The notes under the pieces: generated by a model
The model's database searches: none
Told to the model about the DNA's origin: nothing
Seen by the model: only the letters and a program-made list of their open reading frames with translations
Origin: Falciphora oryzae
Taxonomy: Eukaryota > Ascomycota > Sordariomycetes > Magnaporthales > Magnaporthaceae
Direction of reading: 5' to 3'
Assembly (NCBI GenBank): GCA_000733355.1
Contig: JNVV01000005.1
Location: 720,649 to 784,648, forward strand
DNA length: 64,000 nt
Shown: in pieces, positions 22,133 to 34,598 of the stretch
Numbering within the stretch: position 1 is the first letter of the stretch
Layout of the letters: each line of letters opens with the position of its first letter
Made by a program: the position numbers and the translations under genes

Positions 22133-24437
22133 TCCGCGCCCGACGCGGTTGCAGTCCCCTTGTCCTTCTTTCTGTTCCTTCCATCTTTCGCGCAGCACGT
22201 TTTTATGTCGTCTCTTGGGCGTTTTGTCTTCATGTCCTAACGAAAGCATGACATGTTGACACTTCTGATCCTTTATACTTTCTGACCCTCGCATGAGCGG
22301 AGGGTTAGGTATGGCGTTTGGGGGTGTGGAATGAGGGCATGTACACCCATGTACACCGGCGTTGGGCTTCATACCCGACCAAACAGCTCACGAAACAAAA
22401 TGGGCGTGGCATAGTTTAGGTTTCTTTTCTTTCAGTATTCTTTCGGTATTCTTTCATGGCGTTTGGAGGTGGCAGCCTGTCGAACCTCTACTGGTTTTAT
22501 TTCTTCGCTGGACGTACTTGACCCATATTTGCTGTGATGTCCGATATGTAGAGAAGTGTGGCTTGGACCGGAGCTTAGCTAAACATGCGAAGAGTATCGG
22601 CGGCGAGGCATGCCGCTGTATTTTTTCAAGACCGCGTTGAGGGGAAAAGACAATTGGTATCAGACCGATTACTATATGTATTTCTAGTGTATAGGCACAG
22701 GGGAAAGATGCACGTAGGTGGTGTCGGGCTATCTCGCCCGCCCTCCCTACTTACGCAGCCCATCGGGTATCGCAACCAACATAAACGAGATGTGATATAG
22801 TTGGTACCGACTGCAAGTATGTACACCGACAGACACGGGCGGGTTGAAAACCAAGGAATCGGGCACTCCATCTATATATGCGCCAATGTGTCCTCCTGTG
22901 GGGTTCGCCGGCTTATATGACAGCTGGTAGATACGGCAAGTCTTAGTTGGTAATGTCGAGATCTTATTGGCTATTTGACGGTACGCAATCCACCATCTGT
23001 TCTGGTCACGTTTTCTTTCTTTTTCTTGTCCCAAGGGGTGTGTGGGCTGTTCAAGGTGTTTCCAGCTTCGGATTTCGGGTCCCGGAACATCTAACCAAGA
23101 ACGAACAGTTCCGTCGGGCACTGGTAGGTGGCACCTTTTATGAGTTGCAGTGCCTTTATAGACAGGCTGTATAATCGAGACGATGGTACTCGCTAGGTAC
23201 CACCCGGTCCGGGCTCCTGCACAGTACGATTTAGGTTGGGGCTGAGTTGCAGCAAGCAAGAACAGAGTAATTCGTCACGCGACCGCTTTGCTGCGCCGTT
23301 GAAAGCTTCTCTTGGGGCACCTTGGTTGGTCATTGGAACTGGCCAAAGCGCCCCTGCGCGGCTCTAATTCAACCTTTCCAAACGCCGCTCGCATGGAACG
23401 CCCATCCCGTCGTCGGACGAAATTTGGAGGGAAGGAACGTCGATGGGAACTTGCAGTGGTTCGCTCGCTTGCGTCCGGTAACCCCCCTGTGGCCCGCCGT
23501 CCTCTCTGGGCCTCTCGCAGGGCCTTGTCAGCGTCTAGTGCTACCACGCCCCTGCTGGTCTATTGTATTGGCACTTGCTGGGCGTCGCCCGGCGCGCGGC
23601 GATAACAGGGCTGCTGGGACGGCCAAGTGGTGTTTGTGCCTCGCATGTGCGGGCGGCCAAGTGTGCCCTGGCCACCCACCACCCCTACCACCCCCTCATT
23701 CTCAGCTCCACGCGCCTAATCCTTCCGTGGACATCCGCAGCCCCTTCCCGGCCGGCCGCAAGGACGCATCTGGGTGTCGACCGATGGATGGGATTTGTGC
23801 TGTGATGGACACGCCGGCAAGACGGTAGGTGTGCGTGGGCAGACACTGGGACTGCTCCTATAAGAAAAACGGCTTGGAAGTCGGGGTGATTATGGATTAC
23901 ATAGGACTCTGGGCTACAGGGGCGCCAGGAGGGTCGGTATCAGCCATCCTTCTTTTCCGGGGTCGGATGCTGGTCGTCCACTCGTGGGCAGGCGGGCAAG
24001 CAGCACCCAGATAAGTGCCCTGGCTCCATCCAGCTCCCCATGCAACACCCCACCATTTGTTTCCACGGCAGGCGTTCGCAGGTTGCAGCGCCGCGAGATT
24101 GATTGATATAATTGAACCAGGCACATGCACCTGGCTGCCCGGCCATAGCTGCTGCCTCTTTTTTTCCGGCCTCCCCACCCTCTTGCTGTTTGTCTTGCCC
24201 TTCCCGGGCCGCTGGAACTGGTCGCTGGAACGCACCCTGCTGTCCCGCTTGGCCAACACCTCGACCCATCCATACTCTGCTCGCCTATACTCCCTCCTTT
24301 GATCGCCGTTGTCCCGTCCCATCCATCCTACATAGTAGCACACCGCCGCGGGACCACACGACAACAACCGAGCGCCTGCTGGGGACCATGAAATGCTGCT
24401 GACACTTGGTCCCCGACGATCCCCGGGGTAACTCGAC
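22133..24437. other. 2.3-kb gene-free region
   Basis: It lies between the NC2alpha stop and the next start codon. No frame shows family features and no RNA gene was recognised. The region nearest 24.4 kb is C-rich and may be the 5' leader of the following gene. Confidence 0.5.
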
Positions 24438-27260
24438 ATGTCCGCCCAAGACCGACAGCAAACACTCAGCAGGCTACCCGAGATTGAGGAGGACAAGCCC
24501 TTCTCGTCGCTCTTTGGAGGCGCCTTTGACATGGCCACCGTCGAGTCCACCGCCCAGCTCGCCGACAGCAGCATATTCATAACGCCCTCGGGCAGTCGCT
24601 TCCGCTTCGAGCGCCTTGCCGACTCTGCCCCTGTCTCTCCGCCCGAGAAACCCCAGTCGTCGACCCTGAAATTGCCGCCGCAGCAGCGCGAGAAACCACA
24701 ACAACCCCCATCGCCGCCGCCCGAGGCCCCAGTGCCAATCGTCATTCCCGCGACGGCGCCGCCAAAGCCCCCGCCGGCCGCACACGCGACCGGCTCGCAG
24801 ATGCAGCCGCCCCAGCCGCACTTCCAATTACATACCCGCCCTCCACAACTGTCTCGCGCCCGAGCCGATCGACGTTCTAGCGCCGCATCTCCGACACAAC
24901 CCGCCGCCGCCGCCGCCTCCCCGCCGCCCACATCGTCCCCAAGGTCATCGATTGGCTCCGCGATTTCGCAGCGCCTTGGCGCGCTGGGAGTTGGGCGGAG
25001 CGCTAGCAGGAGGGACTCGAACCCACAACACGCCGCTGTCGACAGCGACCCGGCCGCGATGGTGGAAGCGCTCAGCCTCGGGGAGCAAGGGTTCGGAGCC
25101 TCGGCACTATACTTCCACTCGGACGGGGGCGTGCAGGCCGCCGAGACCCTGACGGACTCGGAGTCCGCCGACAGGCTAGCACTCAGGTCGGGCTCGGTCA
25201 GCACATGTGCGCACTCGGGTGCTCCAGAGACACACGCCGCCGATTCCTCGCATCCACACTCGGGTCCTTACCGCGGATTCCCAGATTACCAGGAGTCGCC
25301 AGCTCTCGGCAGCCTCCCCTCCATCTCTGGCTCAGACCCGCGCCTGCGGCACCCGAGCTTGTTACACCGCGCGAGCACCAGCAGTCATACACATTCCCGG
25401 GGGTCGATCGCGAGCGACATCGCAGGCCCGGAATTCACCAACCTAGACCCTTTCTCGCCACCAGCATACGCCCAGGATGCGCCGCTCGCTGCGCAGCACC
25501 GGCAACAGCATAGTGCTGGCTTCGCTGCAGGCAGCTTCCAGTCGACCTCGGAGAAGCAGGCAGGGGCAACGCCGTCATCGCGCAGCCAGTCTTTGCCCTC
25601 GTTGATGGAGTATTCGGTAGTACATACACCACCACCACATCCTGCGGGCAGTTCGTCTCCGCACTCTTCGATAGCCGGAGGCAGTTTTGTGGGTAGCAGC
25701 GCGGCCACGACCGCTATTGCTGCCACGCCTGACGCTGGAAGGGACTCAGACCGCGGGCGCACCTATTTTTATGATACCCAGACGCCCGTGTTCGTGCGAG
25801 TCCACTCCCCCGGCCCGCCGCAATCGTCGTCATCGGCTCCGTCGTCAAGCGAGGCAGCAGCCTCGTCGCCCCGAGCCACTGTCGCGGCCACTGATACCAG
25901 CTCCACAACCGGGAGTCGGGACCGCGACAACGTGCTGCCGGGCGAGGAGGTGCTCTACGACGGCGCGGTCGGTAGCGGGCATGCGCTCTCGGGCCCTTTC
26001 GAGGACGGCCGCCTCAAGGTGTTTCGTAATAGTCTCTCGCGCGACCTCAGGTTCTACTGCAAGCTGGGCAACAACAGCGAAACCCTGTGGATGAAGGGCG
26101 CAAAGGCGCGCCTGGTGCCCCTGTACGGGTACGACCAGCGGTCGCTCACGGTGCAGATCCGGGACGGCGACAGCGACATGGAGATGCGGCAGCGGCAGCT
26201 GCAGCTGCAGCAGCAACAGCAGCAGTACGAGGTGCTGCCGAACGGCCCCGTGGCCATGTACCAGTTCGCGGCGCTCAAGGACCTGTTTGCGTTCCAGAGC
26301 CAGCTGACGGGCGAGCAGGTGGTGCTCGACATCTCGAGCGTCAAGTGGATCCGGCTGGCAAAGGCCAACAGCCGGTCGATCGAGATGTACTCGAGCGTGC
26401 GGCTGCAGATCTGGCACGAGCCCAGGTCGCGCCGGGCGACGCAGTCGGACGTGGCCTCGTTCGTCACGGCCGGCACGGCGCTGTCGGGCCCGCTGAGGGA
26501 GAGGGTGATACCGAACTCGTCGAGGCTCATGATTTTCCTCAGCAGGTCGGAGCAGTATATTACATCTTTTAGTAAGCCCCCTTTGATTCATTCTTCCTTT
26601 CTTTCCTTATTTCCCCTCTTCCATTCCTTATTGGACGGTGTCGTGTTTGGGAACTTGCTTTTCTCGTACCCTGTAACCAAGAACAATAATGATTTCAGTG
26701 TATCTAACATATTACCCCTCACAGTTACGGACGATATAGAGATGGAGGCAAAAGGCCTCACCTCTGCAAGTCTAAAACCTCGAAGATATGGCGGTGGCTT
26801 TCTCGACAGGCGGAGCTCAAAGCCTGCTGGAATAAGGGGTAAGTTAATTATTTTGATTCACCTGTTCAAAGACGAAGATTGGCGGCTAAAAGCTTAAACA
26901 TCTGCCTCTAGCACGCCTCGAAAAGAAATCAGGATCAGAACCCGCCGGCTTGTCTATACCCGGCGAGCCATACAACCCGGACGTTGAACAGACTTTTGAC
27001 TTGTACAAAACATTCGAGATTGAGTTCGAAAGCTCTCCAAGTACGCCTGTTACCATTTTTTGCCAATACGTCTTCACGCAAAGCAGAAGGGCGTTCACGC
27101 TAACCACACACGTAAAACTCCAGGCCAAATCAACTTCGTCCAGGCTTGGAACGAGGTCATAGAGGCGCGGCGGAAGCAGCGGGCCAGGCTGGCCCAGATT
27201 CAGGAGGATATGACCAAGCACACCTTTTCGTCGAAGGCGGCGTTAGATATCTGGGCATGA
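24438..27260 (+). CDS. Uncharacterised fungal protein with disordered N-terminal half
   Basis: I do not recognise a named family. Four exons, 24438-26571, 26725-26838, 26912-27040 and 27124-27260, join in frame to 837 residues. All three introns have GTA donors and CTAAC or similar branch sites. Residues 1-490 are Pro/Ser/Ala/Gln-rich and probably disordered. From about residue 497 (LPGEEVLYDG) to about 700 there is an ordered segment of alternating hydrophobic strands (LRFYCKLGN, VRLQIWHEP, SSRLMIFLSRSEQYITSF), interrupted by a Gln run. The C terminus is charged and helical (AWNEVIEARRKQRARLAQ). No signal peptide or membrane segment is visible. The strand-rich domain could be PH-like or another protein/lipid-binding fold; that is only a guess. 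Coding support comes from the intron signals and the frame kept through four exons. Confidence 0.75.
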
Positions 27261-27812
27261 ACTAGGAAGCGGGGGACAGGATATGGTTTGCTTACTGTCG
27301 TTTATTTTGGGGGCTTGGGTCTTTTGGGTATGCTTGAAGCGAGGCGTGTCTGTCATGATTCCCATGGGATTTTGTTCTTGGTCTTTCGTTCTCTCGCGCC
27401 ACTAGGCGAGATATTGGCATCCACACAACATATTGGTTGTGTGCTTAGATCATTGGATAGTGATCAAGCTACCTATTACAAGAAGGTTAACCGGGGCTGT
27501 TAGGGATATGCTGCGCATTGGGAATCTGGATCGCCCGCTTCGACGGGGGAGAGGGTGTGCTAAACTAAATGGGGGCCTTACGCCTTACGTGCCACGGGGC
27601 TGCTGGTACAACTGCGCGCTCATGGCGATGATGCCCACCCGAGCTAGGTATATCGACCCTCGGTGATGCTTGGATTGATTGACTGTATGTAGCGCCTAGC
27701 TTACGCTTCTAGTGGTTATGCCCCGCCATGATGGCATAGTTGATTACGGCTTGTGTTGATCAATCCTCGCGGACGAGGCGTATCGTCATAGAGGTAAGAA
27801 ATATGAGTGAGC

Positions 27813-27882
27813 AGGTGATGTGAATCGAACTTGACCTCCCTAGGGCTGATGCTACCAAAGGTTCCGGGCTTCTGGATCACCT
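27813..27882 (-). pseudogene. Possible degenerate tRNA-like sequence
   Basis: Ends are perfectly complementary: AGGTGAT at one side and ATCACCT at the other, 70 nt in total, like an acceptor stem. On the minus strand GTTCGATTC resembles the T-loop/B-box, and GGTAGCATC resembles part of a D-loop, but too far from the 5' end. The T-stem has a mismatch and no anticodon arm is convincing. It could be a tRNA relic or chance. Confidence 0.25.
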
Positions 27883-28120
27883 GTGTGACGCTGGGGGAAC
27901 GCACCGCGGGTACCGCCTATTTGCGCCACTAAGCGCGAACTTGCAGTCAACTGACAAGCTCGGATCCTGGCACGGTCTTACAGTTCTTCGTCCCAAGCAG
28001 AGCCTCGTTTTGGACGACGCTACCGCCGAGCACGACACCCTCTTCTGGCGGAATCTGTCTGATAGTAAAAGATGGCCGTAGGGCTCTTCGCTCCAAGAAG
28101 GCGGCTATTGCCGTCGTCGG

Positions 28121-28121
<1 letters not shown>

Positions 28122-28154
<33 letters not shown>
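28122..28154. repeat. Homopolymer of 33 T
   Basis: The longest homopolymer in the window, in non-coding DNA. On the minus strand it would be a poly(A) run, but no retroelement body is recognisable beside it. Confidence 0.9.
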
Positions 28155-28155
<1 letters not shown>

Positions 28156-29773
28156 AAGGATGAGTGATTCTGGCCGCAGCGTGACCCAGGGGTCCAGGCC
28201 AGGAGGAATTACATGATATCGAAATCCTTCATAGCCTTTTCGGTTTCTCATATTTTCACTAGTTTCTCTCCTAACCGGCTTACGCAATCACTCACACTTT
28301 GTTATTGACTGGCACTCGCTTGCGTCAATGTTTTGAGTGGTCCGGAGTCAGCCGAGCTAAGAAATCCGCGAGTCTAGATCAGTGCAATTGTTGGTCGAGG
28401 CCCTATGAACACGAGGAAATCAACAGGATGAAAGCCACATATCTTCACAAACAGCAACCCGCTCACAGGCATACCCGAGAAAATGCCGACGGGCGGCACG
28501 GGCGGACAGTCGGCCCCGGGCGTCTGGCCGATGGCTGCCGTGGGCGGTCAGCGTGTCCGCAGCAGCGCACGTATCCGTAGTAGCGCTCTGCTGCTGACGC
28601 AAACATGTCGACGGCCTGCAGGCTAGCCCGCTCGCCGTGCACGAATTACAAACATCGCTGGCACGGACTAGATTGCGGCTGAGTTGTGGAACCTGCTGGG
28701 GGTTGCATTGGTGTGACTTGCGAGGCGGACTCCGAGAGCAGAGTGTCAACTTTTTCTTGCTTTTTTTCTTCGGTGTCTTGCTCTCCCTCAATTCTCGGTT
28801 TGTCCCGGCCCGCCCCATCCCATCGCATGGACTCCAATCTCGCCGGTGGAACCGCTGTCAATGACAGCAGCCCTGCCCGCTAACGGGAGGCAGAGGGGCC
28901 GTCGATCTAATGACAGATTCAACGGGGATTTTTCTTGACGACCGGGATCTTCTCCTTTATTTCTTCTCCAGATTGACGGCTCCATTTGTTGCACGGCTCG
29001 CCGATGGCCGAGTGAGGCGAGCAAGATTCGTGGGGAGCGGAGGCGGCGAGTCAGAGTTGAGGGAAAAGTGCCCCCTTGCTGCGGGTTTTCGTGGCTAGTG
29101 CGACACCACCACGGTTCGTTCCCTTCAGCGTGCGGCTGGGATTGCCGACTCTCCCTCGCGGCTGGGCTGGTCGGTCCTTGATTTGGAGTAGCTTCCATGC
29201 ACGCTGCCGGGCGTCTTTAGGCGAGGGGGAGGCACCAAGCAGCTAAAGCCAGTTGGCACGCGCTTGACATCGGCCAGTGAGCCACTGTAGTTCGTGCGTG
29301 TGCAGCGTCACAATGCTCGGTGGTGGCAGTGGCAGGACTTGGCCGGCTGGGGAGAAGGCTCCGTCACCGACAGATCGGAACCCTCCGCAAGGCGACGCTC
29401 AATTTCATTTCTCCATACTACCTGATCAGAAATGCTCCGCGTTTAGAACGAAAACCAACACCTTGCTACGTTGCTTCCATCGAGGTGGAGTGGATCGGAA
29501 TCCGGTTGAAAAGGAAGAACAACAGCAGACCAACAGACTTATCTATCTCATGCGCGTGATGTGATGGATGTGGTGTTCCCACCCAACCTCCCCATCCTGG
29601 GCAACCCCACGGAGGGAGGCAGGCAGGCGATGCTGACCCCGGCTCGACAAGGGTGTTGGGCGTCGCGCCGCGAAATGTCAGGACGTTTTTTTTGCACGGT
29701 TTTGGTCTGGTGAAAGGCCCACACAACACACCCCAGCTCAACGCCACTCGCTTGCTAATAAGTCAATCGAACG

Positions 29774-29794
29774 TTTTTTTTTTTTTTTTTTTTT
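29774..29794. repeat. Homopolymer of 21 T
   Basis: Read directly in the non-coding region upstream of the permease gene. Confidence 0.9.
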
Positions 29795-30630
29795 CCACTG
29801 ACCACCGCGCGCACTTGTGCACTTCATGCAAGCTAACGCTCATCGTTCTCAAGCGGGCGCAGTCAGAAGTCTCCGGCTGGTGGCCTCGTGTGTGTGGCCT
29901 TCGCGATAGCTTTCCGCTTCGATATTCCTCGCGGCTGGTTCCCACCCACGCATCCACCACCGCCCCTGACTGTGGTTGCGAGGGAACCATTTCGAAACCC
30001 GGTTTCTCACTCTTCTTTCCTCTCTCTTTTTACCTTTCCCATCTTCCCCTCCACCCAGAGGAGATTCCCACAATTTTTCCGTGTAATTCCCGTGACGGGG
30101 CAGGCCTTCTCCAGGGGGACTGAAGGATCAATATCCGCTGGCTAGCCCCCTCTTTTTTTCCCTTGCGACCCCAGGCCCGCCGCCTGTCGACCTGTGCTGC
30201 GACGACCGCTCGCCCCAGCCGTGCTGCCTGCTGACCTCATCGGGAGTCCAACTGCAAGTCTGGACCTAAACGCTTACCAACGACAATTTGCTTCCTCTGC
30301 GTCGGGACGCCTCCTCGGCCGACGGGTTTCTGCTTTTGGATCCTGAGGAGGGGTTATTTTCACTGCCGCATCGATTCTTTTTTGGCGCGACGCCGTCGTC
30401 GTCGCTGTCGCCGTTGCCCCCGTTGTGGTATATACTGAGGCTGCCGACCACTGCCCCCATCGTCGCGTCCGGCGGTGGGTAAGGTCGCAGCCAGCTCTTT
30501 TCCCGCGCCCTCTATTGAGCGACGCACGCGACACCACCCCCATTTCTACCTAGCAAGGCGCTTGACTTGCTCTTTAACTGCCCCGCGTGCTACTACTGCG
30601 CTACAAGCGTGGCCCCTTGGCTGGTCCGCG

Positions 30631-33234
30631 ATGCAGGAGCCGACAATATACAGGGCCCCTGTGGCCTCTGTTGACTCGGCCGATGCCCCCGGCGACGATG
30701 CCATGGGCATAACCGCAATCCGGAGCATGACCGTCGTCGACCCGGCCGCCGACAAAACCAACGATGACTTCCGCGACTTCATCATCCCCGAAGGTCAGTT
30801 CTCTTGTCTCCCGGCTCCTCTCAGTCCTTTTCGCCCAGGACTTGGAGCGGCGCGGGATCGGATGGAGAGCTCGTGTGGCCACGCCGGCGTGTTCTCTTCC
30901 CGGCTTGGTTGCCGTGCCCTAATAGCATGCCGACGTTTCGGCGCCACCTTGGGCTCGACACGCCTGGCTATTTTACACTGTGCCGGACTTGCAACTGACA
31001 TGGACCATCTTCCTGGCTCATACAGACCGTAAACTGGGCGTCTTCTCAACAACCATTCTGATCATCAACAGAGTCGTGGGGACGGGCCTTTACTCGACAC
31101 CGTCTGCCATTATTGCCAGGACAGAGAGCGTCGGCGCCACGCTTCTCTTCTGGGTTTTGGGTGGCCTTATGACTTTTGCGTAAGTTTTCTTTGCAACCTT
31201 CTTACCAGATATTTTCTCAATGAACCTCGACAGTGCTAACGCTGCTCTTTAGTGGGTGAGTTTGGGTCGCATAACCATGAAGTGCCACCCCCCCAGCAAT
31301 GTTGATACTTTCACGGCTCTTCACCATTTGGCGCCCTACTAACTAGCTCGGACTCCAAAGTCTCTTTGTGTATCTCGAGTATGGAACTGCACTTCCGAGG
31401 TCTGGCGGAGAGAAAGTCTACGTAAGATCCCTGCTATTGATGTTGATGGTCAACGCCGCACGATGTTTGGCTTCGTGGGCTCCTTCTAATATTCATGGCT
31501 GCAGCTCGAGAGGGTGTATCAAAAGCCGCGATATTTGGCTACCTGCATATTCGCGGTACAGTTTGTCCTGTTCGCCGTGTCCACAGGCAACACGATCAGC
31601 TTCGCCAACTATGCCATGAGAGCTGCCGCCTACGAATTCCCGGCCCGCCCGCACCCGAGTTCCCAGTCCAAGTCGACCGCCGGGTCCCAGCCGCCGTCGT
31701 CCGACACGGACTGGCCTACGCGTGGAGTTGCTCTCGTTGGTATCACTCTTGTGTGCCTCATCCACGCGTTCGCCCCAAAGATGGGCATCTGGCTCAGCAA
31801 CATTCTGGGCTGCCTGAAGCTTATTATTCTAATGCTCGTCGTCTGCACTGGCTTCGCCGTTCTGTCGGGGAAGTCTGCGAGCGAGTCTCCTCACAATTTC
31901 TCATCGTTCCACGGCCCCGGAGAGGTCAGGTCGCATAGCGAGATGGAGATCGCAGGCGGATATGCGTTGGCCCTGCTGCAGGTACTATACTCGTATAGTG
32001 GCTGGGAGAATGCCAACTATGTAAGTTGGGCCGCTTTGACCTTGGAAGCAATTCTAGCCCCGACTGGTATCCGGTTTGACTGACATGAAACCGTTGTCTC
32101 TCAAAAGGTTCTGACCGAAGTCCGCGACGCGCCCAAGACGCTGAAAATCGCTGCACCATTGGCGGTGTCGATTGTGACGGTGTTCTACGTTCTGGCCAAC
32201 ATTGCTTTTGTAAGTCATTCCTTGCCTGACATTCTCTCGGTTCCGCTCTGGGGCATCGAGCTGACATGACTACTGCAGTTTGCCGCTATGTCCAAACAAC
32301 AAATTGCAGATGCCAAGGTTACTGTGGCCGCGTCTTTCTTCCAAGCGGTAGGTTACCACGCAGCTTGAGAGGCTTACCCTAAATGTCGCTGACGATCGGT
32401 GCGCAGGCTTGGGGCGATAGTGTGTTTGTGACGCGTGTGGTACCTTTTTTCATCGCATTATCCGCCCTAGGAAACATTTTTGCCCAGTCGTTTGCGATGC
32501 CCCGAGGTACGTCCCCAGACTCGACGGCCAGGTTTCACTTCCAAGCATCACCATCGATAACTGACGCACGCGCCGTGCGCAAAACCAGTCAAACAAGAGC
32601 TTGCTAAGGAGGGCATCCTCCCATTTTCGAGATTTTTCGCCAGCGACCGGCCTTTCAACGCCCCCTCAGGGGCAATCTTTCTGCACTGGCTCTTCACTGT
32701 CGTTCTCATCCTCGGGTTGAACATACAAGAAACGTATACCTTCGTCACCAACATATTCATCTATACGGGCAACTGGATCAAGCTACTCCTGGGCGTGGGC
32801 CTGCTCTACTTGAGATACAAGCCAAACTCGGGCTGGGCCGAACAGCGGACAACATTCAGCAGCTACACGCCCATGACTGTGTTTTGGATCATCTCGCTTC
32901 TCTACTCGCTGTCGGCTCCGTTCACGCCCAACGACCTGCTGGGCAAGACCATCCCTTTTTGGGTGATGCCCACGCTCGGCACGAGCATGCTGGCCATAGG
33001 GGTGGGCTACTGGCTGGTATGGGCAAATCTGCTTCCCATGTTTGGGTACCAGATACAGCACGAGGTTGTCCAGCTACCAGACGGCAGCGAGAGAGTCAAA
33101 TACGTCGTAAGTCATGCCTGTCACTGTCACGACAAACCCCCCCTTTTTTTTTTTTTTTTTCCCACAGGGTACCTAACATCTTTATTTAGCATGTCCCGTC
33201 AAAACGACAGCGAAGATCAGCATATTCTACATAA
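30631..33234 (+). CDS. Amino-acid permease, MUP1-like (methionine permease / LAT type)
   Basis: APC-superfamily plasma-membrane transporter, closest in pattern to the yeast high-affinity methionine permease MUP1. Ten exons join in frame to 576 residues: 30631-30793, 31026-31179, 31253-31255, 31361-31421, 31505-32020, 32108-32209, 32279-32347, 32407-32506, 32589-33106, 33190-33234. Helix 1 contains NRVVGTGLYSTPSAI, the unwound substrate-binding segment of APC carriers. Helix 2 runs into the conserved LEYGTALPRSGGEKVY. Helix 6 has YSYSGWENANYVLTEVRD. About 12 membrane segments are visible. Exon 3 is only TGG and supplies the Gly of TFAGLFVYLEYG; both flanking introns have complete donor, CTAAC branch and AG acceptor. 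The last intron holds a run of 17 T and two usable acceptors, giving a short or a 15-codon final exon. The cytosolic N terminus is acidic. Confidence 0.9.
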
Positions 33235-34598
33235 TAATGACGGCCTTTTCTTATTCTTTCTCGGGTGAGGGATCTTGGTCAATGCGTGGCGTTGTGAAGC
33301 AGTGATTTTATTTGGGACTATTTCCTTCTTGTCATTTTCAGTGGACTGAGCTTCTCGATGCAAGCCAGCCATTTACACAGAGATGTCGGTTGCTATATGA
33401 ATGACGCAACTTCAACGGTACAATCCGCTATGTACATAACATAGCCAGTTGAGAGTACCCGGATATACCCATGGAGCGAGCTGAGGCTCCAAGGCGGCGG
33501 GGGAGAATAAATGAATGAAACACCTGTCATGGTTTGTTTTGCTGGTTGTGAAGGAAGACCAGGGTGACTTGGCTGGTTCAAAAAAGGGGCAGCACGTCAA
33601 GCGAGAGCCCAGACAGGTTTCGGCTGACTGGACCCCGACATATCGGACAAGGCGGATGCGAGAAGCAAAGGAATCTGCAATCACGGAAGCCGCCTAATCC
33701 CACACTGAGATTAGCAGACGGAGAGTCTTGTTGGTCAATTACTGCCCTCTCGCTTGCGTCGCTGCGGTCTGCTAGCCGTGCATGCTTTTGGCCTTCGTAT
33801 CCGAGACTGGACCCCTAAACTCCACAGAGGACGGCGGCCCGCCTGATGGCCTTAGGCACGTAAAAGGATGCGAAATCCACTCTGGCAGCGCGAGTTGACG
33901 GCCACGGAAGCTCGGCTCTTGCTGTGTCCTCCACTCTCGCAGCAAAGGCCAAGCTTGCCCCACCTTTGACTGAGCACCTCCAGCTCTCGGGAGCCAGCCA
34001 GCCAGCAATGCGGTGCGGGCAGGGATGTGCCGATGCGCCCGCTGGAATTGGACAGTCTGGTTTGATCGTAGATTGACCGCGAGCTTCCCCCGGAAAAATA
34101 TCCACGCCACATGCCCTGAGCCAGCCTCGCAAGGACGAAGGAAACGACGGCCGGGCAGGAACCAATCGAGCCCCGGCAGCGATGTCGGACGTCTGTTGTC
34201 TTTGCATAGTTGTCGCTGCCAAGCTCGGATGAGGCCGCCCCGCCTCCAAGTCTCACCAACCATCGCTCCATCCCGACGACGAACCCTCCCCGACCGTCCG
34301 CTCGACGACGACGCCGCCGCCTGCTAGTGCGCGCAACTCCCTTCTTTACCGAAACCACGCTTGCTGTCCGTCGAGCCGTCGAGCGACTGAGCAACCTCTG
34401 GGAGGAAGACTGGCACCCGGAAAANNNNNNNNNNNNNNNNNNNNNNNNNNNNNNNNAAAAAAAGATACATCAGCGGCCCCTTTCACCGTGGCCGCCATTT
34501 CAAACAACCGAAGCAGCAGCCCACATACCGCAACCGGGCTGTCGAGCCGCTGGCCAGGCCGAGCCGGGAGAGCCGAGCTCGGCGACGAATAACCAGTT
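33235..34598. other. Intergenic region between permease and PIK1, with assembly gap
   Basis: About 1.36 kb. No coding frame is supported. The assembly gap at 34425-34456 lies about 140 bp before the PIK1 start codon. The segment should include the PIK1 promoter. Confidence 0.5.
34425..34456. other. Assembly gap of 32 N
   Basis: Thirty-two undetermined bases flanked by A on both sides (AAAA before, a longer A run after). It probably replaces an unresolved A-rich homopolymer. Confidence 0.98.

Larger units (their letters stand above)
27261..30630. other. 3.4-kb gene-free region
   Basis: No convincing protein-coding frame. It includes a tRNA-like 70-nt segment at 27813-27882, a run of 33 T at 28122-28154 and 21 T at 29774-29794. 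The final ~600 bp is pyrimidine-rich and likely the permease promoter and 5' leader. Confidence 0.5.

Noticed and set aside
27813..28300. A SINE with tRNA head and poly(A) tail
   Set aside because: The poly(A)/T run and the tRNA-like segment are in the wrong relative order on either strand for one element.
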